17,923 bases of DNA from Bacteroidales bacterium (GTDB taxonomy: Bacteria; Bacteroidota; Bacteroidia; Bacteroidales; WCHB1-69): contig JALNYF010000043.1 in assembly GCA_023229985.1 (NCBI GenBank), forward strand, positions 1 through 17,923, given 5' to 3'. Below the pieces are notes generated by a model that did not search any database, was not told the origin of the DNA, and saw nothing but the letters and a program-made list of their open reading frames with translations. The position numbers and the translations under genes were made by a program. Shown here one piece after another: positions 1 through 8,410 of this stretch (the first letter of the stretch is position 1; every line of letters starts with the position of its first letter).

Positions 1-1795
1 GTTTATCTTTTTGTAAAATAGATGAAATGGAATCGCATACTTTTTCGGTTTGTGCCAGCGACGAGCCGGTGGGAAGATACATTTCCACCACAAATTGATT
101 TCGCTCCGTTACCGGCATCATTTTTTGAGGCAAATGTAAAAAAACCAAGGTCCCAACAACAACAGCCAGCACTGCAATGGCAACGGTAATTTTGGGAAAT
201 TTGAAAGCAATGTGTATAATTTTATCATATCCCTGCTGCATCTTATTGGACAAACTAAACTTACGATTTTTCAAGCGATTGGCTTCATGTAATCCTTTTT
301 TAATAAAAGCATACTGAACAAACGGGATAAACAACATGGCGATCAGCAAGGAGACGAACAGGGTAATGGTGATGGTTCCCGGGAATGCGACCAAAAATTC
401 GCGGAACATTCCGGTACAGGTAAACAGCAAAGGATAGAAAGTAATGGTAATCGCCAATGTTGCCGACAAAATGGACTTAAACAATTCTGTCCCACTCGAC
501 AGGGAGGCTTCCAAGCGCGGCACGCCGTGGTCTAATTTCTCCACATAATTATCAATCACAACGATAGAATCATCGACTATAATTCCCAACACGACGAGCA
601 AAGCCGCTAATGTCACCGTATTGATTTCATAACCCAAAAGATATAAAAATCCAATGGAAATAAACATGGTAATGGGGATTGTCATGGCAGAGATGGCAGC
701 CACGCGCATAGGTTGCAGAAGCAGAATAACGATAATGACGGTAATGATGGCAATGAGCATCTCGCGGAGAAACATATTGACGGAGTGAGAAACCACCTCT
801 GATTGGTCGGCAACGCGGAATACGGAGACCTCTTCGGGAAGTCCCGATTCAAAATCGTTGATAACAGCTTTTACTTCTTTGCCGTATTCTACAATATTAT
901 TCCCCTCGTGCATTTCGATAGAGAGCAGCACGCTCTTTTTTTCTCCATTGCAGATATAGCTGTCGGGGTCGGGATATTCGCGCACGATGCGCGCAACATC
1001 TTTCAGGCGGATAATGCTTCCTGTCGGATCTACATAAACAATCTGTTCAGCGATGTCGTTTTCGGAGCGATAGGTTTCGGAGACATGAATCGGTGCGAAG
1101 CAGTCATCAGATTCATAATTTCCGCTGATAGTCGTAATATTCTGTGCAAAAAGAGTGCTGTATAAAGAAGAGAGATTAATGCCATATTCGATCAATTTCT
1201 CTTTGTTTAAATAAATGCTGATTTGTTCATTTTGGACGCCATATCTTCGAAGGTTGGAAACGGAAGGAATTTTGCGCAGTCGGTTTTCCAAATCTGACAA
1301 GTAGCCTTCCAATTCACGGTATGTTTTTTCTTTTGACTCGATAGAAATCAGCAAGGCGGAGGTATTTCCAAAGTCGTTGCTGGTCATGATGGCAGCGACG
1401 CCTGCGGGGAGGCTTCTTTTAAAATCGTTGACCCCGTGCCGGAATTTAGACCAAAATTCATCGTCCGATTTAACTTTCGGTTCTAATTGCACGAAGATAA
1501 TAACCATTCCATCTTTTGTGATTGAATAGGTTTCTTCTTTGTTAATTTCCTTATAACTAAACAAATACTCTTCCAAAGGAGCGGTGAGTTGCTCTTCCAC
1601 CTCCGAAGAAGTTGCCCCCGGATAAACCCCTATCACCAATCCTTGACGAATCGAGACAGTCGGGAACTCTTGTTTGGGCATGCGGATTAAAGCGAACACG
1701 CCAAACAATACCAGGAACACAACTATTAAAATAATAATTGATTTATGTTTAATAGAGAAATCAACTGCGCTTCTGATGATTGATTTATTTTTCAT
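1..1795 (-). CDS. RND-family efflux pump inner-membrane subunit (AcrB/MexB-like), 3' truncated by window edge
   Basis: Only the N-terminal ~598 residues lie inside the window; family members are usually 1000-1050 residues. The frame is open from the ATG at 1795 to the left edge. It begins with a short cytoplasmic basic stretch and a first membrane helix (about residues 15-35), then a long periplasmic porter region containing PGATS and EEQ motifs, then a cluster of membrane helices. The paired acidic residues of helix 4 that carry protons in this family are visible as VDDS at residues 407-410 (codons around 569-577). The start codon overlaps the stop of the adaptor gene as ATGA, so the two are translationally coupled. 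The role is proton-driven export of drugs, bile acids or other amphiphiles through a tripartite envelope complex. The outer-membrane TolC-like partner is not in view and may lie beyond the left edge. The substrate cannot be told from sequence. Confidence 0.95.
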   Translation of the reverse strand, partial: MKNKSIIRSAVDFSIKHKSIIILIVVFLVLFGVFALIRMPKQEFPTVSIRQGLVIGVYPGATSSEVEEQLTAPLEEYLFSYKEINKEETYSITKDGMVIIFVQLEPKVKSDDEFWSKFRHGVNDFKRSLPAGVAAIMTSNDFGNTSALLISIESKEKTYRELEGYLSDLENRLRKIPSVSNLRRYGVQNEQISIYLNKEKLIEYGINLSSLYSTLFAQNITTISGNYESDDCFAPIHVSETYRSENDIAEQIVYVDPTGSIIRLKDVARIVREYPDPDSYICNGEKKSVLLSIEMHEGNNIVEYGKEVKAVINDFESGLPEEVSVFRVADQSEVVSHSVNMFLREMLIAIITVIIVILLLQPMRVAAISAMTIPITMFISIGFLYLLGYEINTVTLAALLVVLGIIVDDSIVVIDNYVEKLDHGVPRLEASLSSGTELFKSILSATLAITITFYPLLFTCTGMFREFLVAFPGTITITLFVSLLIAMLFIPFVQYAFIKKGLHEANRLKNRKFSLSNKMQQGYDKIIHIAFKFPKITVAIAVLAVVVGTLVFLHLPQKMMPVTERNQFVVEMYLPTGSSLAQTEKVCDSISSILQKDK

Positions 1796-2850
1796 CTCAG
1801 AATCTCAATTTTGGTTCCATCACTTACTTTTTGTTCTCCTCTAACAATGACGGAATCGCCGACCGATAAGCCTGACGTAATCACAATTCCTTGTTGTGCC
1901 AAGCCGCCGGTAGTAACCATTTGTTGTTGTGCTATTTTATTCTTAGCCAACCATACATAATGTTTGCCATCGTGTGACAATTTCACTACATGATTGGGTA
2001 AAATAATAACGGAATTGCTTTCAGTATTAGGGATCTGGACATTGCATACCATCCCGGGCATCATTTCACGAGTAGGATTGGCAATAGGAACCAAAACATC
2101 ATAATTGTGAGACATTGGATTGGCAATAATTCCTTTACTGTTGATTTTTCCGGAAAATTGTTGATTATTGAGTGCCGGAATGGAGATGGTAACGGACTGA
2201 CCGATGCGGATGGAGGAAATAACATTTTCAGGGATAGGCACTTTCACATTCACATAGTCGATTTTGAGGAGGGTAAAAACGGCACTCCCCGGCAACACAT
2301 TCATTCCTATTTCGGTGACACATTTTCCAATAATGCCGGTAAAAGGAGCGTATAATTTGCAATTCGACAAATTCCTTTGGGTGATGGCTTCCATCGACTT
2401 GGCTTGAGCAAGTTTGGTTTCCATTTCCACCCATTGCACTTCGGTAATGCTGCCTTTATCGTGCAATGTTTTCAGGCGGTCGTAGCCATCTTGTGCCTGA
2501 CGGAGCGAAGCAACGGCAGCCGTATGACTTTCCCGATAGCTCTGTTCGTCCAATTCTGCCAACAGCGTCCCTTGTCTTACAAAATCGCCCTCTTTTACAT
2601 GAACGCGGGTCACATTTCCCGTAACCGCAAAACTAAGTGTAGAAGACGACGTCGCTTCCAACGTGCCAACATAATTTTGGGTAGACCCGCCCACTGTTTC
2701 GTTAACCACTTCCACCTCAACCGGAGTGGCTTCCAAAACTTTAGCATTCTGTTGCTGATGATTACATCCACTCAAGATCAACAACAAACATGTGCCTATA
2801 CAAATAATATAGCGTCTCAAAATTCCAAATTTCAAACTCGAATAGGTCAT
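1792..2850 (-). CDS. RND efflux periplasmic adaptor subunit (membrane fusion protein, lipoprotein)
   Basis: 352 residues, normal for the HlyD/AcrA-like adaptor family. An N-terminal basic and hydrophobic stretch ends in a lipobox, LSGC with Cys29, so it should be a lipid-anchored periplasmic protein. After it come a first barrel/lipoyl half (V-x-V-K-E-G-D-x-V motif around residues 83-92), an alpha-helical hairpin rich in A, Q, K and E (about 110-165), the second lipoyl half containing LYAPFTGIIG, and a beta-barrel plus membrane-proximal domain to the C terminus. It bridges the pump encoded directly downstream (4-nt ATGA overlap) to an outer-membrane channel. No TetR-type regulator or clear TAnnTTTG promoter is seen upstream of 2850. 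The next 640 bases upstream hold only a degraded methylase remnant, so how this operon is expressed is unclear. Confidence 0.95.
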   Translation of the reverse strand: MTYSSLKFGILRRYIICIGTCLLLILSGCNHQQQNAKVLEATPVEVEVVNETVGGSTQNYVGTLEATSSSTLSFAVTGNVTRVHVKEGDFVRQGTLLAELDEQSYRESHTAAVASLRQAQDGYDRLKTLHDKGSITEVQWVEMETKLAQAKSMEAITQRNLSNCKLYAPFTGIIGKCVTEIGMNVLPGSAVFTLLKIDYVNVKVPIPENVISSIRIGQSVTISIPALNNQQFSGKINSKGIIANPMSHNYDVLVPIANPTREMMPGMVCNVQIPNTESNSVIILPNHVVKLSHDGKHYVWLAKNKIAQQQMVTTGGLAQQGIVITSGLSVGDSVIVRGEQKVSDGTKIEILR

Positions 2851-3091
2851 CGCTTTTATATTGTATACTGAACTTCGAAAACAATTAATTATTGCATTTG
2901 TTTGAATAAAATCCGGTCTAAGAGTGTTAAGATTTTTTAAAAATGCCGATCATCTCTCATCAAAAATTTGTGGATTCATTCTGAAAAGAAGGCTTGATAA
3001 TCAATAGTGTCCAAAATAAATATCGACAAATTTTCGCAAATTCGTATAGGATTGGCATTTAGTGCAAGTTCAACCCAAGTTGGAAAGCGGG

Positions 3092-3479
3092 CTATAATGT
3101 TCCCCAAAATTTAGGCCAACGGTTAAAGAGATTATCTTTCACAAAATTTAAAATAATGGTAGAAATCGTTACATTTTCAAAAATAGGTGTTTCGTTAAAA
3201 TGAAAAATATCTGAAAAATAGCCATTAGATATCAAATAATTACGCAACGAAATAGAATGTGGCGCATTCATCCAATACTCCGGACAGATCAATATCAGTT
3301 GTCGTTATCCTTTAATAACTCAAACTATTTTAAAATAAAATAAACTTCTCCGCACGAGGGTTCAAGAAGTGTTGCATTGGAGAAACATCGGCAAATCCAA
3401 GCATAAAACACGCAACAATTTCCGGCGTTAAATACTTCCCGGATTTATTTTTCTACACTTGACTTTTTGCTTGATTCAT
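3092..3479 (-). pseudogene. remnant of a type II/Eco57I-like DNA N6-adenine methylase
   Basis: Read from the ATG at 3479, three frames join into one recognisable methylase. The N terminus has SGKYLTPE and a following helix, as in the TPxx(I/V) entry region of these enzymes. SAM-binding motif I (LLEPSCGE) is at 3346-3363 in a second frame. FELLKDN follows, and then a third frame carries LILICPEYW, a helix with SLRNYL, and IFENVTISTIILNF, typical of the region after catalytic motif IV. Lesions: an in-frame TAG at 3453-3455; a probable one-base loss near 3377-3379; an internal deletion right after motif I (about 3345) that removes the catalytic NPPY segment; a TAG at 3325-3327; and a probable one-base loss near 3303-3306. 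The fragment ends at a TAG at 3092 without a recognition domain. It cannot be functional. It implies a former restriction-modification gene here. The exact subfamily is uncertain. Confidence 0.8.
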
Positions 3480-3497
3480 TCTTTAATCTGCAATAAA

Positions 3498-3833
3498 TTA
3501 ATACATTAAATGAATCTTACTCTCCTTGCGCCAACCGGCATCGTACTTCGAATCCGTGAAATAAATAATCAGGTCGGCATCATACTTGGAAGATGTAAAA
3601 AAGATTTTCTTCTTGGCATCATACCTGCTTTCGACAAAAAACCAAAGTCCTTTATTGTCAACTGCATCGTAGCGACTGCTGCACTTGTAAACCACCAAAT
3701 CGGCATCATATTTCGAGTCTGCCACATAAACCGATATATCGGCGTCATACTTGGAATCAGTTGAATAAACGGTTTGTGAATGAACAAAATAACCGCATAA
3801 TGTAAATAATAAAACCACCAATAATTTTTTCAT
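3498..3833 (-). CDS. small exported SKYDAD-repeat protein (7(1) septoil-knot / DUF6150-like)
   Basis: 111 residues. Residues 1-19 form a signal peptide (MKK, hydrophobic core, then HSQ), so the mature protein is periplasmic or surface exposed. The rest is a run of six ~13-residue units built on (D/S/E)S(K/R)YDA(D) followed by a short beta strand such as VYVA, VVYK, IFFT or IIYF. The last unit reads SKYDAGWRK. From memory, this repeat pattern and length match the family formerly called DUF6150, now described as the 7(1) septoil knot, small proteins predicted to have one of the most complex known backbone knots. I cannot run a search to confirm this. The gene starts 5 nt after the murF stop, so it is the last gene of the DUF819/DUF3256/murF transcription unit. 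No enzymatic residues are evident and its function is unknown. Confidence 0.75.
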   Translation of the reverse strand: MKKLLVVLLFTLCGYFVHSQTVYSTDSKYDADISVYVADSKYDADLVVYKCSSRYDAVDNKGLWFFVESRYDAKKKIFFTSSKYDADLIIYFTDSKYDAGWRKESKIHLMY

Positions 3834-3838
3834 AATAT

Positions 3839-5110
3839 TTATTTTTGAGGTATAACAATTTTTTCTAAATGAATGCCGCGGGAACCTTTGATCAAAATGG
3901 TAGAATTTTGAATCGGATTTTGTGACAAATAGTCGTTTAATTCGGCAATTGTTTCAAAAGTTTGCGCTTCTTGCTTGCCGATACGGGCAAATGTTTCGCC
4001 CACAAAGAGAGCCTGAATCTTGTTTTGAAGGCAAAAATCAATCACTTTTTGGTGCTCTTCGTCGCTCACTTCTCCCAATTCCAACATATCACCTAAAATT
4101 GCAATTTTATGAGAATCAGGCAGATGCACTAAATTTATCAGTGCGGCGTGCATACTGGATGGATTGGCGTTATAATAATCGGCGATAACAACGTTACTCC
4201 CTTGTAAGTCCAATTGTGAGCGGTTGTTTTGAGGTTGATAGTCAGCAATGGCTTGCGCGGCTATCGGCAAGGTAACGCCAAAGTGTAAACCGACAGCCAC
4301 GGCGCACAATATGTTAATCAGGTTGTATTCACCAGTAAGTTGTGTATCGAATTGGACATCATCTATTTGCACTCCCAAGTAGGGGTTAAGAGCAGTCACG
4401 GTTCCTTGGCACGTGCTATCGGGTGTATTGCCGTATTTCACAAGTTGGCGGTACTTTCCAACACATTTTCGCAAAATTTCATCTTCATCATTGATAAAAA
4501 TGATACTTTCGTGGCGAATCAGAAATTCATAAATTGCTCGTTTAGTAGTAATTATATTTTCAATTGAGCCAAAACCTTCCAAATGCGCCCTACCGATGTT
4601 GGTAATCAGCCCGTGGGTTGGCTGGGCAATGTGGCAAAGGTCGGCAATTTCGCCGACGTGATTGGCACCCATTTCCACAATCGCAATTTCCGTATCAGCG
4701 TTGATAGAAAGCAGTGTCAGCGGTACACCGATATGATTATTGAAGTTTCCTTGCGTGCAAGTAACGTGGAATTTTTTAGATAAAACGGTCATTATCAATT
4801 CTTTGGTAGTCGTTTTTCCGTTGGTGCCGGTAATTCCAATCACCGGAATGCGGAGTTGTTGTCGGTGGTATATCGCCAACGCTTGCAAGGTATGGAGTAC
4901 ATCATCCACGACGATGCAATGCTCATGAGCAGCCAACATCTTGTCCTCCGTCACCACGCGGGCGGCACCGGCAGCCAAGGCTTGCAATGCAAAGGTATTT
5001 CCATCAAAATTATCACCTTTCAAACAGAAAAAAAGGCAGCCCTGAGTGATGTTTCGAGTGTCGGTGCAAATGTGCGGAAATTGGAGATACAGATTGTATA
5101 ATTCGTTCAT
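3839..5110 (-). CDS. murF: UDP-N-acetylmuramoyl-tripeptide--D-alanyl-D-alanine ligase
   Basis: 423 residues, normal for MurF. It catalyses the last cytoplasmic step of the UDP-MurNAc-pentapeptide pathway, the ATP-dependent addition of D-Ala-D-Ala. The N-terminal UDP-substrate domain contains TDTRN (residues 16-20) and the KGDNFDGN motif (31-38). The central ATPase domain has the Mur ligase P-loop GTNGKTT at 95-101, then NFNNHIGVPLTLL and EMGANHVGEI, both diagnostic for MurF rather than MurC, D or E. NIGRAHLEGFG follows, with the conserved His, and the C-terminal domain contains DYYNANPSS and ILGDMLELG. The gene lies 21 nt after the DUF3256-like gene and 5 nt before the small knot-repeat gene, on the same strand. 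It is not in a dcw/mur cluster, an arrangement I would expect for some Bacteroidales but cannot confirm here. Confidence 0.97.
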   Translation of the reverse strand: MNELYNLYLQFPHICTDTRNITQGCLFFCLKGDNFDGNTFALQALAAGAARVVTEDKMLAAHEHCIVVDDVLHTLQALAIYHRQQLRIPVIGITGTNGKTTTKELIMTVLSKKFHVTCTQGNFNNHIGVPLTLLSINADTEIAIVEMGANHVGEIADLCHIAQPTHGLITNIGRAHLEGFGSIENIITTKRAIYEFLIRHESIIFINDEDEILRKCVGKYRQLVKYGNTPDSTCQGTVTALNPYLGVQIDDVQFDTQLTGEYNLINILCAVAVGLHFGVTLPIAAQAIADYQPQNNRSQLDLQGSNVVIADYYNANPSSMHAALINLVHLPDSHKIAILGDMLELGEVSDEEHQKVIDFCLQNKIQALFVGETFARIGKQEAQTFETIAELNDYLSQNPIQNSTILIKGSRGIHLEKIVIPQK

Positions 5111-5131
5111 AATATTTTGATTGTTAATGCG

Positions 5132-5803
5132 TTAATTTCCGGAAAAATAAGATTTACTTTTTATAAAAGTTTCTTTTTCCCAAATCAAATCCAGCATAAC
5201 ACCATCCAAATACTTGTGGATTCTCTGATATTCAGACTTGTCCAATTCGTCTAAGCAAGTAAACACGACAATAATATCGTGACCGGTTTGCGGAAGCAGA
5301 AATTGCGTTTTAATCTTAAAATCTTTAATGACGTTATAAGGGGTAAGATAATTCTTTTCCAATTTTTTTTCATTGAAAATATCTTCGACGGTCAGTTCGG
5401 GGATATAATTTTCAGTAGGTTGAAGTTGCCAATCATTGGCAGGGAGAAAGAACTGAATGGTTGAGTAACAACTTATGCCACAATGAGTTTCACATAAAGC
5501 CACTAACAATTCTTTTTTATTGTGAATTTTCCATGCCGCAATTTCATATATCGTCTCAGTCGGGGTTGTTACCCTCAAAAACATATTGCGTTTATCATAA
5601 ATATTCAATTTATAATCGTCATAATTCAGCAGGGTATTAGCTTTATTATCCAACATTTTTTGCCGAATATGCAAGGGAATTTTCATTTCTTGTTCTGAAA
5701 AGTGCATAAAAACTTCTTGCAATGATTGTGCCGGCAATGATTTCAAGAAACCGGACGACATAAACAAGGTAAAGATAATGATTTTAAAAAGCCATTGATT
5801 CAT
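5132..5803 (-). CDS. DUF3256-like exported protein of unknown function
   Basis: I choose the ATG at 5803. It gives 223 residues beginning MNQWLFK, a clean signal peptide with a hydrophobic core ending near LPAQS, and leaves an 11-nt gap after the DUF819 stop. The longer reading starts at 5836 and overlaps the upstream gene by 22 nt. The mature protein begins with an EVFMHF-S-E-MKIPL-like segment, then NYDDYKL, several strands, CETHCG with two cysteines, and VEDIF near the middle. This resembles DUF3256, a Bacteroidales family of small periplasmic proteins whose N terminus reads like xxVFxxMPDxxxPxL. The assignment is from memory of the pattern. No catalytic motif is seen. Two extra cysteines in CGISCY could form disulfides. 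It sits between a DUF819 transporter-like gene and murF. Confidence 0.7.
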   Translation of the reverse strand: MNQWLFKIIIFTLFMSSGFLKSLPAQSLQEVFMHFSEQEMKIPLHIRQKMLDNKANTLLNYDDYKLNIYDKRNMFLRVTTPTETIYEIAAWKIHNKKELLVALCETHCGISCYSTIQFFLPANDWQLQPTENYIPELTVEDIFNEKKLEKNYLTPYNVIKDFKIKTQFLLPQTGHDIIVVFTCLDELDKSEYQRIHKYLDGVMLDLIWEKETFIKSKSYFSGN

Positions 5804-5814
5804 AACAAGGTGAT

Positions 5815-7002
5815 TTATATTAAAAGATTTAAGCACCAGGCCAAGGCAACACCGAGATAAGTTCCTACTGCATAGCCAATTAATCCTATAACGATTCCGC
5901 TAATGAGTACTTTTTTGTTCCCCATGGCTGCCACAATGGGCGGAATGAATGGGGGCGAACAGAGCAAGCCAATATGGGCAACGCCGAACAAGTCGCCACT
6001 AACTTTAAACAATCGCGAGATGAGCAGGTGCAATATGACGGACGTAAACATGATATACAGCACAAAATAGAGCATCGTTAAGGCTGATGAATCAACACTT
6101 TGAATATTAAATTGGGAAGCCACCACGATACTGAAAATCAAAATGAAGAACATCCCCAATTCAAAAGTTTTAGGGAGTTCGCGAATTTTCTTTGAAAAAG
6201 ATGCCCCGATTGCTAACGTTGTAATTGTCAATATAATAATGAGTTCGTTTAATTTTCCTGTAATGAGGAAAGAGAGCCCTGCTCCGATTCCCAGAAACAG
6301 AATGGAAATGGCTAATCCTAAGAGCATTTTGGGGAAAACTTTTTTGGTAAAAATACCCGAATAATTTTCCAATCCGGTATCTTCATTTTGTACTTCAACC
6401 GGATCCAATGATACGGATTCATCTTTATAGGGTAGTATTTTTCGGAATAATTTATAGCCACCGCTAACTATAAATAGTATGAGCGGGAAAGTAACCAGCA
6501 TTTCAAAAGTATAGACGAGCGTAATGGTATTGGGGTCCACTTGTAATGAACTACCTAAGGCATAAAAATTCATGGTTCCGCCGGTATAGATGGCTGTCAT
6601 CATTCCGGAGATATTTGCTATATCATCAATTCCGGTGTTTTTAAAAATAAAGAATCCTGAAACTACGGCAATAATGATTGAAAACATCCCGCCAAAAAAA
6701 GCGGCGGTAGTTTTCGGCAATGATTTTGTCCACAATTTAAAATTGCAATTAAAGAGCATAAGCGGAATAGCGATGGGAACGGATAAATTCATAATCCATT
6801 TTTGCACATTTTCGAATGAAGTTGAATCCGCGCCATCCATCTGCAACCAGCCACAGAGTGCCGGAATAATGCCAACTGCATAGGCGAGCATAACAGTACC
6901 AACTTTCTTGGCAAATGCGAATTTTTTATATACGGCAATTATTAATAACGGAAACAATAAATAGCCGAGGGTGATAATGACAATTTTCATAAAGTAAACC
7001 AA
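5815..7002 (-). CDS. DUF819 family integral membrane protein
   Basis: 395 residues. It is almost entirely hydrophobic, with roughly ten to eleven predicted helices and a charged cytoplasmic-looking loop near residues 200-225 (EVQNEDTGLEN). The signature segments of DUF819 (the YjcL family) are visible: AIPLMLFNCNFK around residue 78-89, a paired SGMMTAIYTGGTMNFYALG stretch near 133-151, and GLLCSPPFIPPIVAAMGNKK near 350. The internal pseudo-symmetry and helix-breaking GG/PP elements suggest a carrier fold, but the substrate is unknown and the family is poorly characterised. A second in-frame ATG at 6990 (MKIVII) is also plausible. A TATTTTTG promoter octamer lies 33-40 nt upstream of the first ATG. 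It is the first gene of a unit continuing into the DUF3256-like gene, murF and the knot-repeat gene. Confidence 0.85.
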   Translation of the reverse strand: MVYFMKIVIITLGYLLFPLLIIAVYKKFAFAKKVGTVMLAYAVGIIPALCGWLQMDGADSTSFENVQKWIMNLSVPIAIPLMLFNCNFKLWTKSLPKTTAAFFGGMFSIIIAVVSGFFIFKNTGIDDIANISGMMTAIYTGGTMNFYALGSSLQVDPNTITLVYTFEMLVTFPLILFIVSGGYKLFRKILPYKDESVSLDPVEVQNEDTGLENYSGIFTKKVFPKMLLGLAISILFLGIGAGLSFLITGKLNELIIILTITTLAIGASFSKKIRELPKTFELGMFFILIFSIVVASQFNIQSVDSSALTMLYFVLYIMFTSVILHLLISRLFKVSGDLFGVAHIGLLCSPPFIPPIVAAMGNKKVLISGIVIGLIGYAVGTYLGVALAWCLNLLI

Positions 7003-7034
7003 ATAGATTCAACAACAATTAGTAATACAAGTGG

Positions 7035-7042
7035 CAAAAATA
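7035..7042 (-). promoter_or_regulatory. Bacteroidota -7 promoter element for the DUF819-murF unit
   Basis: On the minus strand the sequence reads TATTTTTG, matching the Bacteroidota -7 consensus TAnnTTTG, in the extended form CTATTTTTGCC. It lies 33 nt before the ATG at 7002 and 45 nt before the alternative ATG at 6990. No good TTG is found 19-21 nt further upstream, so the -33 box is weak. Confidence 0.6.
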
Positions 7043-7277
7043 GTATTTTTTTTTAATAAAACTACTCCATCTCATAAATTACCTTCCTTATTCTCCACAA
7101 TACCTGCATAAATAATTGAATATAGGTTAATTACAGAAAAGGATGAGCTAAATCTCACTTTTCAAATCGTATGTGGTCAATTTTCTTGGATTGACGAAAT
7201 AATTTATTACTATTTTGAATATTAATAAATTACAGAATCATTTGAAAACCTTAGCACAACGGGGTCGGGGGCTCTGA
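7043..7277. other. intergenic stretch with no recognised feature
   Basis: This AT-rich spacer lies between the wecB 3' end and the promoter of the DUF819 unit. I see no coding remnant, no convincing hairpin followed by a T tract and no RNA gene. A G-rich run sits at 7260-7271, just past the wecB stop. Confidence 0.5.
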
Positions 7278-8366
7278 TTATCGTATTTTATCTTGACCGC
7301 AGCACAAAGAGAGATGATTTACAATTTTTTGTCCTGCATTTCCGTCACCATAGAGATCTACAGAATAATCGGGATTTTGTTTCATTACTTTTTGGACAGT
7401 GCAGATAATGTTATCCGTTTCAACTCCGGCAATTGAGTTAAATCCATTGGTTACCAATTCTATCCATTCTGTTTCATTGCGCAATGTAACACAATTGCGA
7501 TGAAAGAAATAGGCTTCTTTTTGTAATCCCCCGCTGTCGGTCATCACCAATTCGCAGTGTTGTAACAAAAATATCATTTCCAAATAACCGACCGGCGCGA
7601 TGAAATGAATTTTACTATTATCAAAATCATACTGTATAGCCGTCAATTTAGCTTTTGTACGCGGGTGCAATGGAATGAGTACGGGGATATTTTCTGATAA
7701 TTGTTCCAATGCCTTCAAAATGCTACGTAATATTTTTTCATTATCTGTATTCTCTGCTCGGTGCACGGTACAAAGAATAAACTTCGGTGGAATCTCTTCT
7801 GTGGGTTTTCTCGATTGTGAGGCATAGAACGTAGCGGCATCGTACATTACATCCCCACAATTCAGTATTTGGCAACTCATATTTCCTAAGCCTTCTTTTT
7901 GTAAATTGTTCATGGCAGTTTGAGTGGGGCAAAAAAGAATATCACTGATTCTGTCTGTAAGAATACGATTAATTTCTTCCGGCATATTCATATTAAATGA
8001 GCGCAAGCCTGCTTCCACGTGAGCGACTTTAACATGCAATTTTTTGGCTGCTAACGCACCGGCTAATGTTGAATTGGTATCCCCATATACTAAAACAATA
8101 TCGGGTTGCTCATGCCATATTATCTTTTCAATCTGTTCCAACATCTGTCCTGTCATGGCACCGTGCGACAAATTGCAGATTCCTAGATTATATTTGGGTT
8201 TCGGAATGGTCATCTCTGCAAAAAACAAGTCTGACATGGAATTGTCATAATGCTGACCGGTGTGAACAATAATCTCTTCGATATTCTCATTGTGCCGAAT
8301 TGCCCTGCTAACCACTGCGGCTTTTATAAATTGGGGCCTCGCTCCGATGATAGTTAGACACTTCAT
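7278..8366 (-). CDS. wecB: non-hydrolysing UDP-N-acetylglucosamine 2-epimerase
   Basis: 362 residues, the normal length. It interconverts UDP-GlcNAc and UDP-ManNAc in the cytoplasm, supplying ManNAc or ManNAcA for surface polysaccharide. Visible family motifs are GARPQFIKAA at residues 8-17, HTGQHYD at 35-41, VYGDTNST at 93-100 with catalytic-type Asp96, AHVEAGLRS at 115-123 with Glu118, MPEEINR at 128-134 with Glu130/131, CTVHRAEN at 199-206 with His202, HPRT, and TDSGGLQKEA for the UDP pocket. The GARPQF-type start is common in epimerases of O-antigen and capsule loci. The gene stands alone; the large secreted-protein gene is 44 nt upstream, and a separate promoter octamer lies in that gap. 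No ManNAc dehydrogenase or glycosyltransferase is present in the window, so the polymer served is unknown. Confidence 0.95.
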   Translation of the reverse strand: MKCLTIIGARPQFIKAAVVSRAIRHNENIEEIIVHTGQHYDNSMSDLFFAEMTIPKPKYNLGICNLSHGAMTGQMLEQIEKIIWHEQPDIVLVYGDTNSTLAGALAAKKLHVKVAHVEAGLRSFNMNMPEEINRILTDRISDILFCPTQTAMNNLQKEGLGNMSCQILNCGDVMYDAATFYASQSRKPTEEIPPKFILCTVHRAENTDNEKILRSILKALEQLSENIPVLIPLHPRTKAKLTAIQYDFDNSKIHFIAPVGYLEMIFLLQHCELVMTDSGGLQKEAYFFHRNCVTLRNETEWIELVTNGFNSIAGVETDNIICTVQKVMKQNPDYSVDLYGDGNAGQKIVNHLSLCCGQDKIR

Positions 8367-8392
8367 TTTTTGTTATTTATTGCTTTAGGCGG

Positions 8393-8400
8393 CAAAAATA
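8393..8400 (-). promoter_or_regulatory. -7 promoter element for wecB
   Basis: The minus strand reads CTATTTTTGCC in the 44-nt gap between the lamin-tail gene and wecB, matching TAnnTTTG, 26 nt before the wecB ATG. A TCG lies 20 nt further upstream at the place of the usual TTG -33 box, inside the end of the upstream gene. wecB may therefore be transcribed independently. Confidence 0.6.
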
Positions 8401-8410
8401 GTCATTTATT

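Noticed and set aside
803..1165. Plus-strand open frame of 120 codons
   Set aside because: It lies antisense within the RND pump gene, whose frame has clear family motifs; it is a shadow frame.
2377..2871. Plus-strand open frame of 164 codons opposite the efflux adaptor
   Set aside because: The minus-strand frame has a lipobox and lipoyl motifs; the plus-strand translation has no recognisable domain.
3004..3091. Possible continuation of the methylase remnant past its TAG
   Set aside because: Neither of the other frames gives a recognisable target-recognition or C-terminal methylase segment.
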